NCBI GenBank assembly: GCA_001657315.1
Contig: LYSV01000039.1
Span: 41,618-105,617 of the forward strand
Length of the DNA: 64,000 nt
Source of the DNA: Flammeovirgaceae bacterium BBD 1991-12
GTDB lineage: Bacteria > Bacteroidota > Bacteroidia > Cytophagales > Cyclobacteriaceae
Direction: 5' to 3'
The notes beneath the pieces are model-generated. The model was not told the origin of the DNA. It searched no databases and saw only the letters and a program-made list of their open reading frames with translations. How positions within the stretch are numbered: the first letter of the stretch is position 1; every line of letters starts with the position of its first letter. Both the position numbers and the translations under genes were made by a program. Positions 51,175 to 61,166 of this stretch are shown one piece after another.

Positions 51175-52554
51175 TCAGATCAGGCTGCTACCAAAAAAGA
51201 TCTTCAGAAGGTTTATCACGAACAACGCCCCCAGTATCCATGGACACAGGTACCGGATAGAAAAGATCACAAAACTGCTCAGGTATCGATGGATCAGTTT
51301 CTCGTTTGCGGAAGCCAGCTCAGAGGCAAGGTTGTCCTTTTTCCAGATCAATGCAGTAAAGACAGCGGTAAGGAAGCCACCCGCCGGCAGGAATGTATTG
51401 CCGGCCAGATCTGAGAGAAAGGTCATAAAATCCGTGGGCTCCTCTGAGCCGGGATAGGTGATAAAATGTGTAAAGATGTCTGAATGACCGTTTGCCAGCA
51501 GAGAAGGAATACCCATAGCAAGGACTACAAGAGCGGCTGTCCACGTTGCTCTTTTGCGTCCCATTTTGAAATCCTCCGATAGCCACGAAACGGGGATCTC
51601 AAGAATAGAAACGGTAGAAGTAAGCGCTGCAAGAGATAACAGCATAAAGAACAGACCTCCTATGACCACCCCAGGCGTCGGCCCCAGGCTTTCAAAAGCT
51701 GTCGGAAGTGCCATAAAAATAAGCCCTGGTCCACCATCAGTAGCCAGACCTTCCGAGAAGACCAGAGGAAACAGCATCAGCCCCGAGAAAAAAGCCACCC
51801 CGGTATCCGCCAGTGTAATGGCCATGGCGGAAGACAGGATGTTGTCCTGCCTTTTTACATAACTGCCGTACGTAGTCATGGCGCCGAGACCCAGCGAAAG
51901 TGAGAAAAAGGCATGCCCCATAGCACTGTAGATCATCTCAAAGCTGATCTGTGAAAGATCAGGCAGCAGGTAGAACTTTATGCCCTCACAGGCGCCGGGT
52001 AGTGTCAGTGAATATCCGGTAATAAACAGTATGATGGCCACCAGCGCCGGCATCAGGACCTTTGAATACTTTTCAATACCTTTTGTAATCCCCCTGGAAA
52101 CAATGTAAACAGTAGCCAGCATGAATACCAGGGCATAGCTGCTTATCTTAAAAGCATCTTTGATAAAGGGTGAGAAATGCTGACCAATGTCAAAATTGCC
52201 CATTGATATTTCTATGAAATACCCAAAACACCATGCAGCTACTACATTGTAAAAAGACAGGATAAGCACACCGGTGAGCATGCCAAACCCGCCAAGCAAA
52301 GACCAACGTGCATGACCGAGGGTAGGGTAGGCGGCTACCTGATTTTTCCCGGAGCTCCGGCCAATAGCAATCTCCGTCACCAGTAGTGGAAAGCATAGCA
52401 TAAAGCAGAAGACCAGATAGATGAGAATAAAGGCTGCGCCGCCGCCTTCACCTACCTCAAAAGGAAACCTCCATATATTTCCCAGACCGACCGCACCTCC
52501 TGCAGCGGCGGCAATAAATCCTGCCTTGCCTGAAAAGCCCTGCCTTGCCTTCAT
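51175..52554 (-). CDS. Sodium-dependent transporter of the SNF family
   Basis: 459 residues from the ATG at 52554 (a start at 52581 would add nine). Signature GFIAAAAGGAVGLGNIWRFP near the N-terminus binds sodium and substrate; GHAFFSLSLGLGAMTTYGSY and VSILEIPVSWLSEDF follow. About 11 or 12 transmembrane helices; the length suits bacterial members of the neurotransmitter:sodium symporter group, which import amino acids or related solutes. The exact solute cannot be told. Confidence 0.9.
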   Translation of the reverse strand: MKARQGFSGKAGFIAAAAGGAVGLGNIWRFPFEVGEGGGAAFILIYLVFCFMLCFPLLVTEIAIGRSSGKNQVAAYPTLGHARWSLLGGFGMLTGVLILSFYNVVAAWCFGYFIEISMGNFDIGQHFSPFIKDAFKISSYALVFMLATVYIVSRGITKGIEKYSKVLMPALVAIILFITGYSLTLPGACEGIKFYLLPDLSQISFEMIYSAMGHAFFSLSLGLGAMTTYGSYVKRQDNILSSAMAITLADTGVAFFSGLMLFPLVFSEGLATDGGPGLIFMALPTAFESLGPTPGVVIGGLFFMLLSLAALTSTVSILEIPVSWLSEDFKMGRKRATWTAALVVLAMGIPSLLANGHSDIFTHFITYPGSEEPTDFMTFLSDLAGNTFLPAGGFLTAVFTALIWKKDNLASELASANEKLIHRYLSSFVIFSIRYLCPWILGALFVINLLKIFFGSSLI

Positions 52555-52762
52555 AGATCTTTGTAGTGTTATCCAGGGCAAAGCTATGGGGGCTTTTTTG
52601 GGAAAAATATTGAGATTGGCTCAATGTTCTACTTGCTGCTTCGTCCTTGGTTGAATCAGTACGCTGTATAGGAGTTTTCACAGGACGATCACGTTGATGA
52701 ATTTATTCTACGATCAGGAAACATATTTATTAGTTCTACGTTAAGGAAAGAAATTGAATAAT

Positions 52763-53086
52763 ATGAAAAATTATTTAGGGGAGTTTGAAGAACTGATATT
52801 GCTCACCGTTGGAGTACTGGGAGATCAGGCGTATGGTGTAAGTATAAAGGATGAGATGTTGGAACGCACCCGTAAGAATCCCAGTATAGGTGCTCTGCAC
52901 ACTGCTTTACAGCGATTGGAACGAAAAGGGTACATCAAATCATGGGAGGGAGGAGCCACTTCAGAGCGCGGGGGAAGGAAAAAACGCTATTACAAATTGA
53001 CAAACCTTGGTTTGGGAACGCTTACACAAGCCCATGAACTTAGAAATGACATGTTCAGTATGATCAGAAAACCTGCTTTGGGATGA
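52763..53086 (+). CDS. PadR-family transcriptional regulator
   Basis: 107 residues from the ATG at 52763 (a TTG at 52754 adds three). Winged-helix PadR core: EELILLTVGVLGDQAYGVSI, IGALHTALQRLERKGYIKSW and ERGGRKKRYYKLTNLGLGTL. Overlaps the next permease gene by four bases (ATGA). In Bacteroidota this pair is standard, with the regulator governing expression of the transporter. Confidence 0.9.
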   Translation: MKNYLGEFEELILLTVGVLGDQAYGVSIKDEMLERTRKNPSIGALHTALQRLERKGYIKSWEGGATSERGGRKKRYYKLTNLGLGTLTQAHELRNDMFSMIRKPALG

Positions 53087-55689
53087 ACAATATGAAAAAA
53101 GACAGGAAACCTCTTCTGCGAAAGCTAAGCTTTGCCATGATCGAATGGATTTCGCCGGAAATAGCGGAAAATGTAAAAGGTGATCTTGATGAAATGTATC
53201 GCAGGCGAGTAAAGGACGGCCGCTGGTTTTGGGCAGATGTAGTGTTTTTATGGGAGACCTTCACTTGTTTTAAACTAGCGCTAAACAGAAAGATCCCCCG
53301 TTTTCATCTACCAACAGGCTCCGGCACGTATCTGAAAATGTCATACAGGGTACTTGCCCGGAACAGAGGCTACGCACTCATTAATGTGATGGGGCTTTCC
53401 ATTGGGTTACTGGCTTCATTTTTCATTTTTCTATTTGTGAGAACGGAACACAGTTACGACCGGTATCACCAACGGTCTGGAGATATTTACCGATTGGTTT
53501 ATGATCTCACTGAAAAGAATGAAAAACTCCCCTGGGCGATCAGTAAGGGTAAATGGCCCCATTTGATCTCACAAACGTATCCCATGGTAGAGGATTATGT
53601 ACGAATTACGCCTACATGGGGAAGTAAGTCGCTCATTAAACCGAGTGATGCAACAAAGGGGTCTTATGAAAACGGATTTGTATGGGCAGATCCTTCATTG
53701 ACTTCAGTTTTTGACTTTCATTTCCTTGCGGGAAACCCTGAGACAGCGCTTACAGAACCCAACACGATAATTATTTCTGAACCGGTGGCTAAAAAATACT
53801 TTGGAGATGTTCTGTCAGCTATGGGGAAAGTCCTCAATCGTGACAACCAGACAGATTACAAAGTGACCGGTGTATTCGAATCTATGCCTGCTCATTCTCA
53901 TTTCCACGCCTCCTTCATTGCCTCCCTCATGAGCGCGACATTCGAGGAGAAGAACGAATTCTGGGGTTATAGTTATTTACTGCTCGAGGAAGGTACGGAC
54001 CCACAAAAACTGGTTTCACGTTTTCCGGCATTGATTGGGGATCATATGCCTGAAGGTTCGGTACTCCGGCTGGATCTGCAGCCATTGGAGAATATCTACC
54101 TTAAATCAAAGCTCATGTATGAATTTGAGCCAGTGGGCAATCTTACTACTACTACTATGTTTACAGGCATTGGCGTATTCATTCTGCTGATTGCCTGCAT
54201 CAACTTTATAAATCTGTCCACAGCCTATGGGACGCGGAGGATCAGGGAAATAGGCATTAAGAAGGTGCTCGGAGTGCGCCACGGAAGCCTGGTAGGTCAG
54301 TTGATGGTAGAAAGCCTTCTTATCACCTTGTTCGCAACGGTATTTGCTGGTTTGTTCGGTTACCTGCTATTGCCATTTGTGGAGTTGCTGGCAGGAAAAT
54401 CGCTGGATCTCGAGGGTATTTTCGAAATGGAATTTCTTGTTTCATTGATCAGCCTTGTTGTTCTACTGGGTGTGCTGTCAGGAGGATATCCTGCCTTCTA
54501 TATTGCATCATTTAAACCACGGCAGATCTTTGAAAAGAACTATGCAGGAGGCGGAGGATTATTTCGAAAAAGCCTTACTGTGTTTCAATTCGCCTTATCC
54601 ATAACCCTGATCATTGGCTCAATGGTGGTTTACGAACAGTTAAGGTTTTTTCAGGAAAAGGACATGGGTATGGAGCCCGACCAGGCGTTGGTCATTCCCC
54701 TTGATTATTCAGAAGATCTGGGCAGGAACTACCCGGCATTCAGAGAGAAGGCTCTTCAGAATCCTCGCATTGGAAACATGTCCATGATGTCCAACCTTCC
54801 TGGGGAGCTCATCCGTATGTGGACCGGTGATATTCGTCCGGCAGGAGGTAATGAAGAAGATGTGGTAAGAGTAAAGGTTTTTACAACGGATTATGACTTT
54901 GCAGGCACTCTCGGGATAAGAATAACTGAAGGCCGGGATTTTTCCCGCGATATAGCCACGGACTCCGTTTTATCAGTGCTTATCAACCAGACTGCCGCAC
55001 GACAGCTGGGCTTTGAGAATCTGGAAAATGCGTATATATCCGTCCCCAATAAAGAAAATGATCTGCGTGTAATAGGGATTGTAGAGGACTTTCATTTTGC
55101 TTCTCTTCACAACGAAATTGAACCTTTGGTGATATACAATAGTCCGGGGCCGAAGGGAAAACTGGTGATACATCTTGATACTGAAGAACTGACTTCAACA
55201 CTGGAATATATAGAAGACATCTGGGCTGACTATGAACCGGACAGGCCATTGGAGTCTTTTTTTCTTAACGATTATTTCAACCGGAAGTACACGCACGAAC
55301 AAACCTTAATGGATCTGACCATCAGCTTTACAGTGTTGGCGGTGTTTATTGCCTGTTTGGGACTATTCGGTCTGGCGACCTATGTAATACAGGGAAGATT
55401 GAAGGAGGTTGGGGTTAGAAAGGTGTTTGGTGCAAGTGTTTCACGATTGTTTTTACTTCTCTCGTCAGAGTTTGCCAGGTTGGTTCTACTGGCCTTTGTT
55501 ATAGTATCTCCGGTAGCTTACTATCTCGCCGACCTGTGGCTTATGGATTTCGCATACCGTATTGATATTAGCCTGTGGATGTTCGGGCTTGCGGCACTGG
55601 TCGTACTGCTATTGGCACTGGCTACGGTCAGCTACAAAAGCCTGCATGTAGCGCGAACCAATCCTGTAAAGATATTGTCCGATGAGTGA
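53083..55689 (+). CDS. FtsX/MacB-type ABC permease with PadR-linked N-terminal prefix
   Basis: 868 residues. The N-terminal ~90 residues are the permease prefix module common to PadR-linked permeases (ISPEIAENVKGDLDEMYRRR). A MacB periplasmic core and FtsX domain follow: VMGLSIGLLASFFIFLFVR (first helix), then FTGIGVFILLIACINFINLS with TRRIREIGIKKVLGVRHGSL, and a second MacB/FtsX half near the C-terminus (LGLFGLATYVIQGRLKEVGV, ending ARTNPVKILSDE). It needs a separate ATPase, which is not adjacent. Coupled to the PadR gene. Confidence 0.9.
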   Translation: MNNMKKDRKPLLRKLSFAMIEWISPEIAENVKGDLDEMYRRRVKDGRWFWADVVFLWETFTCFKLALNRKIPRFHLPTGSGTYLKMSYRVLARNRGYALINVMGLSIGLLASFFIFLFVRTEHSYDRYHQRSGDIYRLVYDLTEKNEKLPWAISKGKWPHLISQTYPMVEDYVRITPTWGSKSLIKPSDATKGSYENGFVWADPSLTSVFDFHFLAGNPETALTEPNTIIISEPVAKKYFGDVLSAMGKVLNRDNQTDYKVTGVFESMPAHSHFHASFIASLMSATFEEKNEFWGYSYLLLEEGTDPQKLVSRFPALIGDHMPEGSVLRLDLQPLENIYLKSKLMYEFEPVGNLTTTTMFTGIGVFILLIACINFINLSTAYGTRRIREIGIKKVLGVRHGSLVGQLMVESLLITLFATVFAGLFGYLLLPFVELLAGKSLDLEGIFEMEFLVSLISLVVLLGVLSGGYPAFYIASFKPRQIFEKNYAGGGGLFRKSLTVFQFALSITLIIGSMVVYEQLRFFQEKDMGMEPDQALVIPLDYSEDLGRNYPAFREKALQNPRIGNMSMMSNLPGELIRMWTGDIRPAGGNEEDVVRVKVFTTDYDFAGTLGIRITEGRDFSRDIATDSVLSVLINQTAARQLGFENLENAYISVPNKENDLRVIGIVEDFHFASLHNEIEPLVIYNSPGPKGKLVIHLDTEELTSTLEYIEDIWADYEPDRPLESFFLNDYFNRKYTHEQTLMDLTISFTVLAVFIACLGLFGLATYVIQGRLKEVGVRKVFGASVSRLFLLLSSEFARLVLLAFVIVSPVAYYLADLWLMDFAYRIDISLWMFGLAALVVLLLALATVSYKSLHVARTNPVKILSDE

Positions 55690-55756
55690 TTGACGAGAAA
55701 GGCAGATCCAGCCGCTGAAACATGGTGAACGAACATAGGCAGGTATTAATTTATTA

Positions 55757-56458
55757 TCAAATAAACTTCTCCCGAAACTGTAGATTGAACATCCCGTACA
55801 GCAAACAAAGTCCCGTGCCTACCATAAGGTAAAGCCTGTTTTTGAAAATGATGCTCAGCCAGATGAATTCGCTCATGTTACGGGGCTCGGTGAAGGGATT
55901 AAGAAAAACGTTGTAAGCGCTGTATTCCAGCGGTTCGGCGAACACGAAAAAGAGAAATCCGATGATCACCATGACGATCGCGGTGCCATTGCCATTTTTT
56001 ATCAATGTAGAAACCATAAAGGCCATTGATGCCAGAAAGAGAATAGGAAACAATACCTGTCCCAGCATGGGTAGTATGCTGAAACGGTATAATGTGAGAT
56101 TGGCGATATGTCCGAGGATAAACAACAGAACACCGGCTACAAAAATGGTCAGCACAAACCTTATCAGCCACACCTTGTAGCGGTAGTTGGGGATACCAAA
56201 GATAGTCTCCAGCATTTTGGAGTCGTCATCATTCTGAATGCCATAGGCCATGGGATAGAAGATCAGCAGTAGTCCGGGAAAGACCAGGAACCCATAGATC
56301 ACCTCTTCACTGAAGTCCGGGTCTTCAAAGATGGTCAGCGTAATAATGAAGGCAAAGAACAGGAAGGCCGCCAGTACAAAATAGACGAACTTGTTGGCAA
56401 ATATGACCTTGATATTGTATGTGATCAGCCTATACAGCAACAGGAGAGAGCTCTTCAT
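55757..56458 (-). CDS. ABC-2-type membrane permease subunit
   Basis: 233 residues with about six transmembrane helices (FVYFVLAAFLFFAFIITLTI, FLVFPGLLLIFYPMAYG, IFVAGVLLFILGHIANL, ILFLASMAFMVSTLIKNG). The start overlaps the end of the RND-ABC fusion gene by 29 bases, so the two are translated together. It is the likely membrane partner of the ATPase domain carried by the fusion. Substrate unknown. Confidence 0.8.
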   Translation of the reverse strand: MKSSLLLLYRLITYNIKVIFANKFVYFVLAAFLFFAFIITLTIFEDPDFSEEVIYGFLVFPGLLLIFYPMAYGIQNDDDSKMLETIFGIPNYRYKVWLIRFVLTIFVAGVLLFILGHIANLTLYRFSILPMLGQVLFPILFLASMAFMVSTLIKNGNGTAIVMVIIGFLFFVFAEPLEYSAYNVFLNPFTEPRNMSEFIWLSIIFKNRLYLMVGTGLCLLYGMFNLQFREKFI

Positions 56459-59400
56459 TTCCTTTTTTGTTTTTACTTTTCATCAGCCACAGGTATGCAT
56501 CTTCCAGGTTGGCCCGCACCTGCATGGCGCCTTCCCTTGGTTTTGATGCAGACAAGCACTTCACCCTTATCTCATCACCTTCACGCATATGATGGACGAT
56601 AAGATAGTCTGCTTTTACCCTGTCAAACTCTTCTGGCGACACGTTGAATTCCCACACATTATCCCTGGCCAGCTCAGCCATGGATGTGGGGCTTCCCATA
56701 TACTCAATGTTACCCGATATCAGCACAGCGAGGTGGTTGCAGCTACTGGCGATATCCTCAATAATATGGGTAGAGAATATGACGATCCGCTCCCTGCTCA
56801 GCTCCACCAGCAGGTTTCTGAACCGGATGCGCTCCAGTGGATCGAGTCCGGCGGTAGGTTCATCCACCACCAGTATCTTTGGCAGGTGGAGCAGGATCTG
56901 TGCAATACCGATCCGCTGCTTCATCCCCCCTGAAAACGAACCGATCTTTTTATGCTGATGCTCGTCCATGTGCACCGCTTTTAATACATATTGTACCCGG
57001 GCTTCCCTTTTTTCCCTGTTGGTGATCTTTCTCAGTATGGCCTGATAATCCAGGAATTGGTAAGGCGTCATGTTTTCATAGGTGCCGAATGCCTGCGGCA
57101 GGTAGCCGATCAATCCCTGTAATTCTTCCCTTCGCTCGGTCGTGTCATGTCCGTTGATCCAGATCTTGCCATAACTCTGGTCCATGATACCGCATAGGAT
57201 CCTCATCAACGTGGTTTTACCTGCGCCATTAGGCCCGAGCAACCCGAACATGCCCTGTTCAATGGTGAGACTTACCCCCTTCAAAGCCTTGAACTCTCCT
57301 TTTTTGGGCCGTACAAACGGAATAGCCAGCAGGAGTTTGTAGTACAGCCGCCGGATCTTTTTAAAGCGCCCCTTTATGGTGGCGACATCTACCGGCTTTT
57401 CCGACAGCCTTCGGGCAACATGCACAAGGAACAGGCCAACAGACCATAGTATGATCAGGAATACACCTGCTCCCTTGGTGTTGATATCCTGGTACAGATA
57501 AACAGAACTCACGACCGGAAACCCCCAGTACAGTAGGGTATAAGTGAATTGCACGAGTTTACGTTTTTTATCACCTGCTAAAAGCCGCACCTCCTGAAAC
57601 ATGGACAACAAAAGCGCGTGTAGCGCGATCATAAAAAACAACTGCCAGAAGGCTTTGTCCAGAAAGAAGTAAATGAAGTAAACCAGAAAGCTGATCAGCG
57701 CCCCCTGCCAGATGAGGTTTTGAAGTATGGATCTAACAGAGACAATTCTTTCGCCGCGGGATTCAAACAAGTGCCGGTTGCCTTTCCATTCGCGGATCCA
57801 TCGTTTGTCCCTGCCATAGATCTTAGTGAGATTTTGGATGCGGATGTTCATCTTCTCGTCGTTGTCTACCATTTTTGTATTGGCCTGACGCAACGAGGTC
57901 ATTATAAAATGTGTTCCGCCGGGAATGAGAATGACAGCGGCCAGGAACCAGATTATTTGCCAAAGCATACTTTCGACTTCAAGGTAAATGAAAGCACCGG
58001 CTGATACCATGAGCATAAGCTGTGTGATCTTAACGAATGGCTTCAGCCCCCTGAACCAGCCCAACACACTTTCCAGGGCCGCGCTCATGGTGGGGATATA
58101 GATCAGGGTGAGTACAGTAGCAAAGGCAAGGCCTCCCATTACCGTTACGGCAAACGGCTGCCCGATACTGGTGACATATTCTGCTTCTCCCAGCGCCAGC
58201 GGAAGCATGGCAACAATGGTCGTAATAGACGTGATCAGTATCGGCCTGACCCTTGAAATGCCACTCATGATCAGTGCTCGGTGTTTGCTGTAGCCCCGTC
58301 GTCTCAATATACGCGAATAGTCGATCAGGATAATACCATTGTTCACTACTACGCCCAGTAAAATGAGAAAGCCGATCAGTGTATTGGCGTTCATAAGCGA
58401 ATTGCCGGTGAAGGTCAGCCCCAGAAATGCACCTATGGCGGCGAGGGGAATGGAGAACATAATGACCACAGGCAGGTATAGTGATTCAAATACGGCTGCC
58501 AGGATCATAAAGATGATCACTATCGCCGCAAAGATCAGGAAGTAGAATTCATCAAATAATCCTTCATCATGGATCACATCCACCACTATGCCTGAGGGTA
58601 TATTTATACCGCTCACGATCTGGTCAATCTCAACTCTGGAGGCCTCCAGAAGGGATTCGGAATTGTTCACCTCCTCAATGAAGCTGTAGGTAATTTCTAT
58701 TCGCTTTTCCTGGTTCAGTCTTCTGATGGCGCTTTCACCGGAAGAATAGATCACTGATCCTATATCCGAAAGCTCGTGAATGGCTCCTGATGTACTTGTG
58801 ACAGGCATTTCCCTAAGGTCTTTCATACCTTTGGTGGCCACATCGGTTTGATTTTGTGTCCTTATGGTAATCTCAAATTCTTCACCGCCGCTGACAAACC
58901 TGGAACCGGAGGAAAAAGACGGCTGGAAATCGTTAAGGCCGGTCAGTACATTTTGCTGGGTAATTCCGTTGTCACTCATTCGTCGCTGGTCGAAAAGAAT
59001 GTGTGCCTCCGGCCTTTCCGGGCTGATATTGACCGAGCTGCGTTTTATGGACTGCAGACTACTGACAAACGTATTAATATCGTTGGCAATGGTTTGCATC
59101 AACTCGAAATCCTGTCCCTTGATGACGATCCTTTCGTATGCACCTCCTATTCCCAACAGCCGCTCGAAATCATCAGACGGAGAGGGGCCGCCTCCATCCT
59201 GGCCGCCACTACCGGAGGGTGGTTTGTCCAGCGAAATGTCCCCGTCTTCGTAATCGTCAACCATACTGTTCAGCCTGTTTTTTACATCCATTACCGAAAT
59301 GGTATCCAGATCGTCAAACCCCTCCACTAATTGTACCGTGATCACGGCATCCCCTTCAGAGATCTGGCTTATGACCTTATCAACTACAGGCAGGGCCATT

Positions 59401-61166
59401 ACCTTTTCTTCGATCTTTTGTGTTCTCAGGTCGGTGGAGGCCAAAGTGGCTCCCTGTGGCATAGTAATGAACATGTTCATCTCTTTGGTCTCCACTTCGT
59501 TGACACTGGAGACGCTGACCAGAAAACTGAGGCCAATGGTGAGGAAGAAAAGTACCAGCCCTCCGATAATGGTGAAGGCCGGTTTTCTGAAACACGACTT
59601 GAGCAGCACCATGTAGATCTGGATCATGCGCTGCCGGATGGAGGCATTCCTGATCAACGGGGCTTTTTCCTGATCATTCCTGCCAATGGCCGTATGCATC
59701 AGCATAGGGATCAATACCAGTGCTACCACCAATGAAACCAGCAGCGTAGAGATGATGGATACCCCAATATGACTACCGATCATGGTGATCAGGAAATTGG
59801 AAGAAAATATAAAGGGCAGGAAAACCGTTACCGTAGTGAGGGTAGCAGCGATCACCGAACGCATGACTTCCTTGGTGCCGTCCACCACTGCCTCATCTGC
59901 CGGTTTTTTTCTCACCACATGACGATATATGTTCTCGATCACCACCACACTGTTATCCAGCAGCATGCCGATGGTAAGGGCCATCCCGATCAGTGTAAGA
60001 CTATTTACTGAGATATCATGGGCATAAAAGAAATTGAATGCTGCATATATTGAAATGGGAATAGCAAGGGCAATACTGAGTATGAATTTCAACCGTCTCA
60101 GGAATACCCATAATACGAATATCGCCAGCAGACCGCCCGTCAGCGCCAGATTTTTGATCTGGTCGATATTCTTCGTCATGGTTTTGGCCTGATCGCTTTG
60201 TACCACTATCTGTACATCGAGAGACCCAAGATCTTTATTGATGGCATCGATGGCCTCCACGGTTTTCTCTGAGAGAGCAATTAGGTTGGCCTGAGGCGCT
60301 TTTGACAGTCGGATGGAAACAGCATCCTTTCCGTTCACACGGCTTAAAGAGGTTTGTTCCTTTACCCCAAAGTAAACGTCTGCCACATCGCTCAAAAGGA
60401 GGGGGCCTTTTTCCGAGACCACCAGGCTCTGGATGTTCTTAATGTCCTTCAGCTCTGCTGTGACATTCACAAACACATGCTGCCCGTTCATCTCTACCTG
60501 CCCTGCAAAGGCACTTTTGTTGGAATGCTCCGAGAGTACATTACTGATAGTATTCGGAGTAATGCCGTTAGCCTCACAGACCGCATCGTGCATGATGATT
60601 TCCACGGTTTTCTGTCTTCCGCCAAATACCTCCACTCCACCTACGCCATCCACATTGCTGAGCCGGTCGGTAATGTGCTGGTCCGTGACATTCCTTACCC
60701 GGTCCACACCGCCGCTACCCAGCACCTGTAATTCCATAAAGGTATTGGTGAATTGTTCCGTGTCTATCTTAATGATATTGACCACAAACTCAGGGGTGAG
60801 GTCCGCTTTTATGCTGCCCACCTTTTGCTCCAGCTTGAGGTAGGCATACTTGATATTGGTGCCCTGTTCGAAGGAAATGAATATCAGCCCCTGACGGCTA
60901 TTCGCATTGGCATTGATCTCCTTAACATTTTCCAGTGTGCTGATCACACTCTCCAGCGGTATGATGGCCTGGCTTTCCATGTGCCGGGGATCTATCTCCG
61001 AGGTGGAGTTTACCTGTACGATCAGGACAGGGAGTTCTACATTCGGGAATAGTTCTACGGGCAGCCGGGTGTAGGAAATATAACCCATCACGGAGAATCC
61101 AATGAAAAGCATGGATACCAGGACCTTTCTTCTGATGATACTATGTAGCAGTCCTTTTTTATGCAT
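56430..61166 (-). CDS. RND efflux permease fused to an ABC ATPase
   Basis: 1578 residues. Residues 1-~1040 are a complete RND (AcrB-like) permease: VLVSMLFIGFSVMGYISYTR, FFYAHDISVNSLTLIGMALT, MLLDNSVVVIENIYRH and the C-terminal half ending in VLTLIYIPTMSAALESVLGW. After extra helices, MNIRIQNLTKIYG at ~1106 looks like the start of an ABC ATPase. A ~180-residue insert with about five transmembrane helices then follows before FKALKGVSLTIEQG and Walker A GPNGAGKTT (1311-1319), signature SGGMKQR (~1412) and Walker B VVDEPTAG (Asp ~1435). So the nucleotide-binding domain is interrupted by membrane helices. Overlaps the upstream RND gene by 8 bases and the downstream permease gene by 29. Confidence 0.85.
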   Translation of the reverse strand: MHKKGLLHSIIRRKVLVSMLFIGFSVMGYISYTRLPVELFPNVELPVLIVQVNSTSEIDPRHMESQAIIPLESVISTLENVKEINANANSRQGLIFISFEQGTNIKYAYLKLEQKVGSIKADLTPEFVVNIIKIDTEQFTNTFMELQVLGSGGVDRVRNVTDQHITDRLSNVDGVGGVEVFGGRQKTVEIIMHDAVCEANGITPNTISNVLSEHSNKSAFAGQVEMNGQHVFVNVTAELKDIKNIQSLVVSEKGPLLLSDVADVYFGVKEQTSLSRVNGKDAVSIRLSKAPQANLIALSEKTVEAIDAINKDLGSLDVQIVVQSDQAKTMTKNIDQIKNLALTGGLLAIFVLWVFLRRLKFILSIALAIPISIYAAFNFFYAHDISVNSLTLIGMALTIGMLLDNSVVVIENIYRHVVRKKPADEAVVDGTKEVMRSVIAATLTTVTVFLPFIFSSNFLITMIGSHIGVSIISTLLVSLVVALVLIPMLMHTAIGRNDQEKAPLIRNASIRQRMIQIYMVLLKSCFRKPAFTIIGGLVLFFLTIGLSFLVSVSSVNEVETKEMNMFITMPQGATLASTDLRTQKIEEKVMALPVVDKVISQISEGDAVITVQLVEGFDDLDTISVMDVKNRLNSMVDDYEDGDISLDKPPSGSGGQDGGGPSPSDDFERLLGIGGAYERIVIKGQDFELMQTIANDINTFVSSLQSIKRSSVNISPERPEAHILFDQRRMSDNGITQQNVLTGLNDFQPSFSSGSRFVSGGEEFEITIRTQNQTDVATKGMKDLREMPVTSTSGAIHELSDIGSVIYSSGESAIRRLNQEKRIEITYSFIEEVNNSESLLEASRVEIDQIVSGINIPSGIVVDVIHDEGLFDEFYFLIFAAIVIIFMILAAVFESLYLPVVIMFSIPLAAIGAFLGLTFTGNSLMNANTLIGFLILLGVVVNNGIILIDYSRILRRRGYSKHRALIMSGISRVRPILITSITTIVAMLPLALGEAEYVTSIGQPFAVTVMGGLAFATVLTLIYIPTMSAALESVLGWFRGLKPFVKITQLMLMVSAGAFIYLEVESMLWQIIWFLAAVILIPGGTHFIMTSLRQANTKMVDNDEKMNIRIQNLTKIYGRDKRWIREWKGNRHLFESRGERIVSVRSILQNLIWQGALISFLVYFIYFFLDKAFWQLFFMIALHALLLSMFQEVRLLAGDKKRKLVQFTYTLLYWGFPVVSSVYLYQDINTKGAGVFLIILWSVGLFLVHVARRLSEKPVDVATIKGRFKKIRRLYYKLLLAIPFVRPKKGEFKALKGVSLTIEQGMFGLLGPNGAGKTTLMRILCGIMDQSYGKIWINGHDTTERREELQGLIGYLPQAFGTYENMTPYQFLDYQAILRKITNREKREARVQYVLKAVHMDEHQHKKIGSFSGGMKQRIGIAQILLHLPKILVVDEPTAGLDPLERIRFRNLLVELSRERIVIFSTHIIEDIASSCNHLAVLISGNIEYMGSPTSMAELARDNVWEFNVSPEEFDRVKADYLIVHHMREGDEIRVKCLSASKPREGAMQVRANLEDAYLWLMKSKNKKGNEELSPVAV

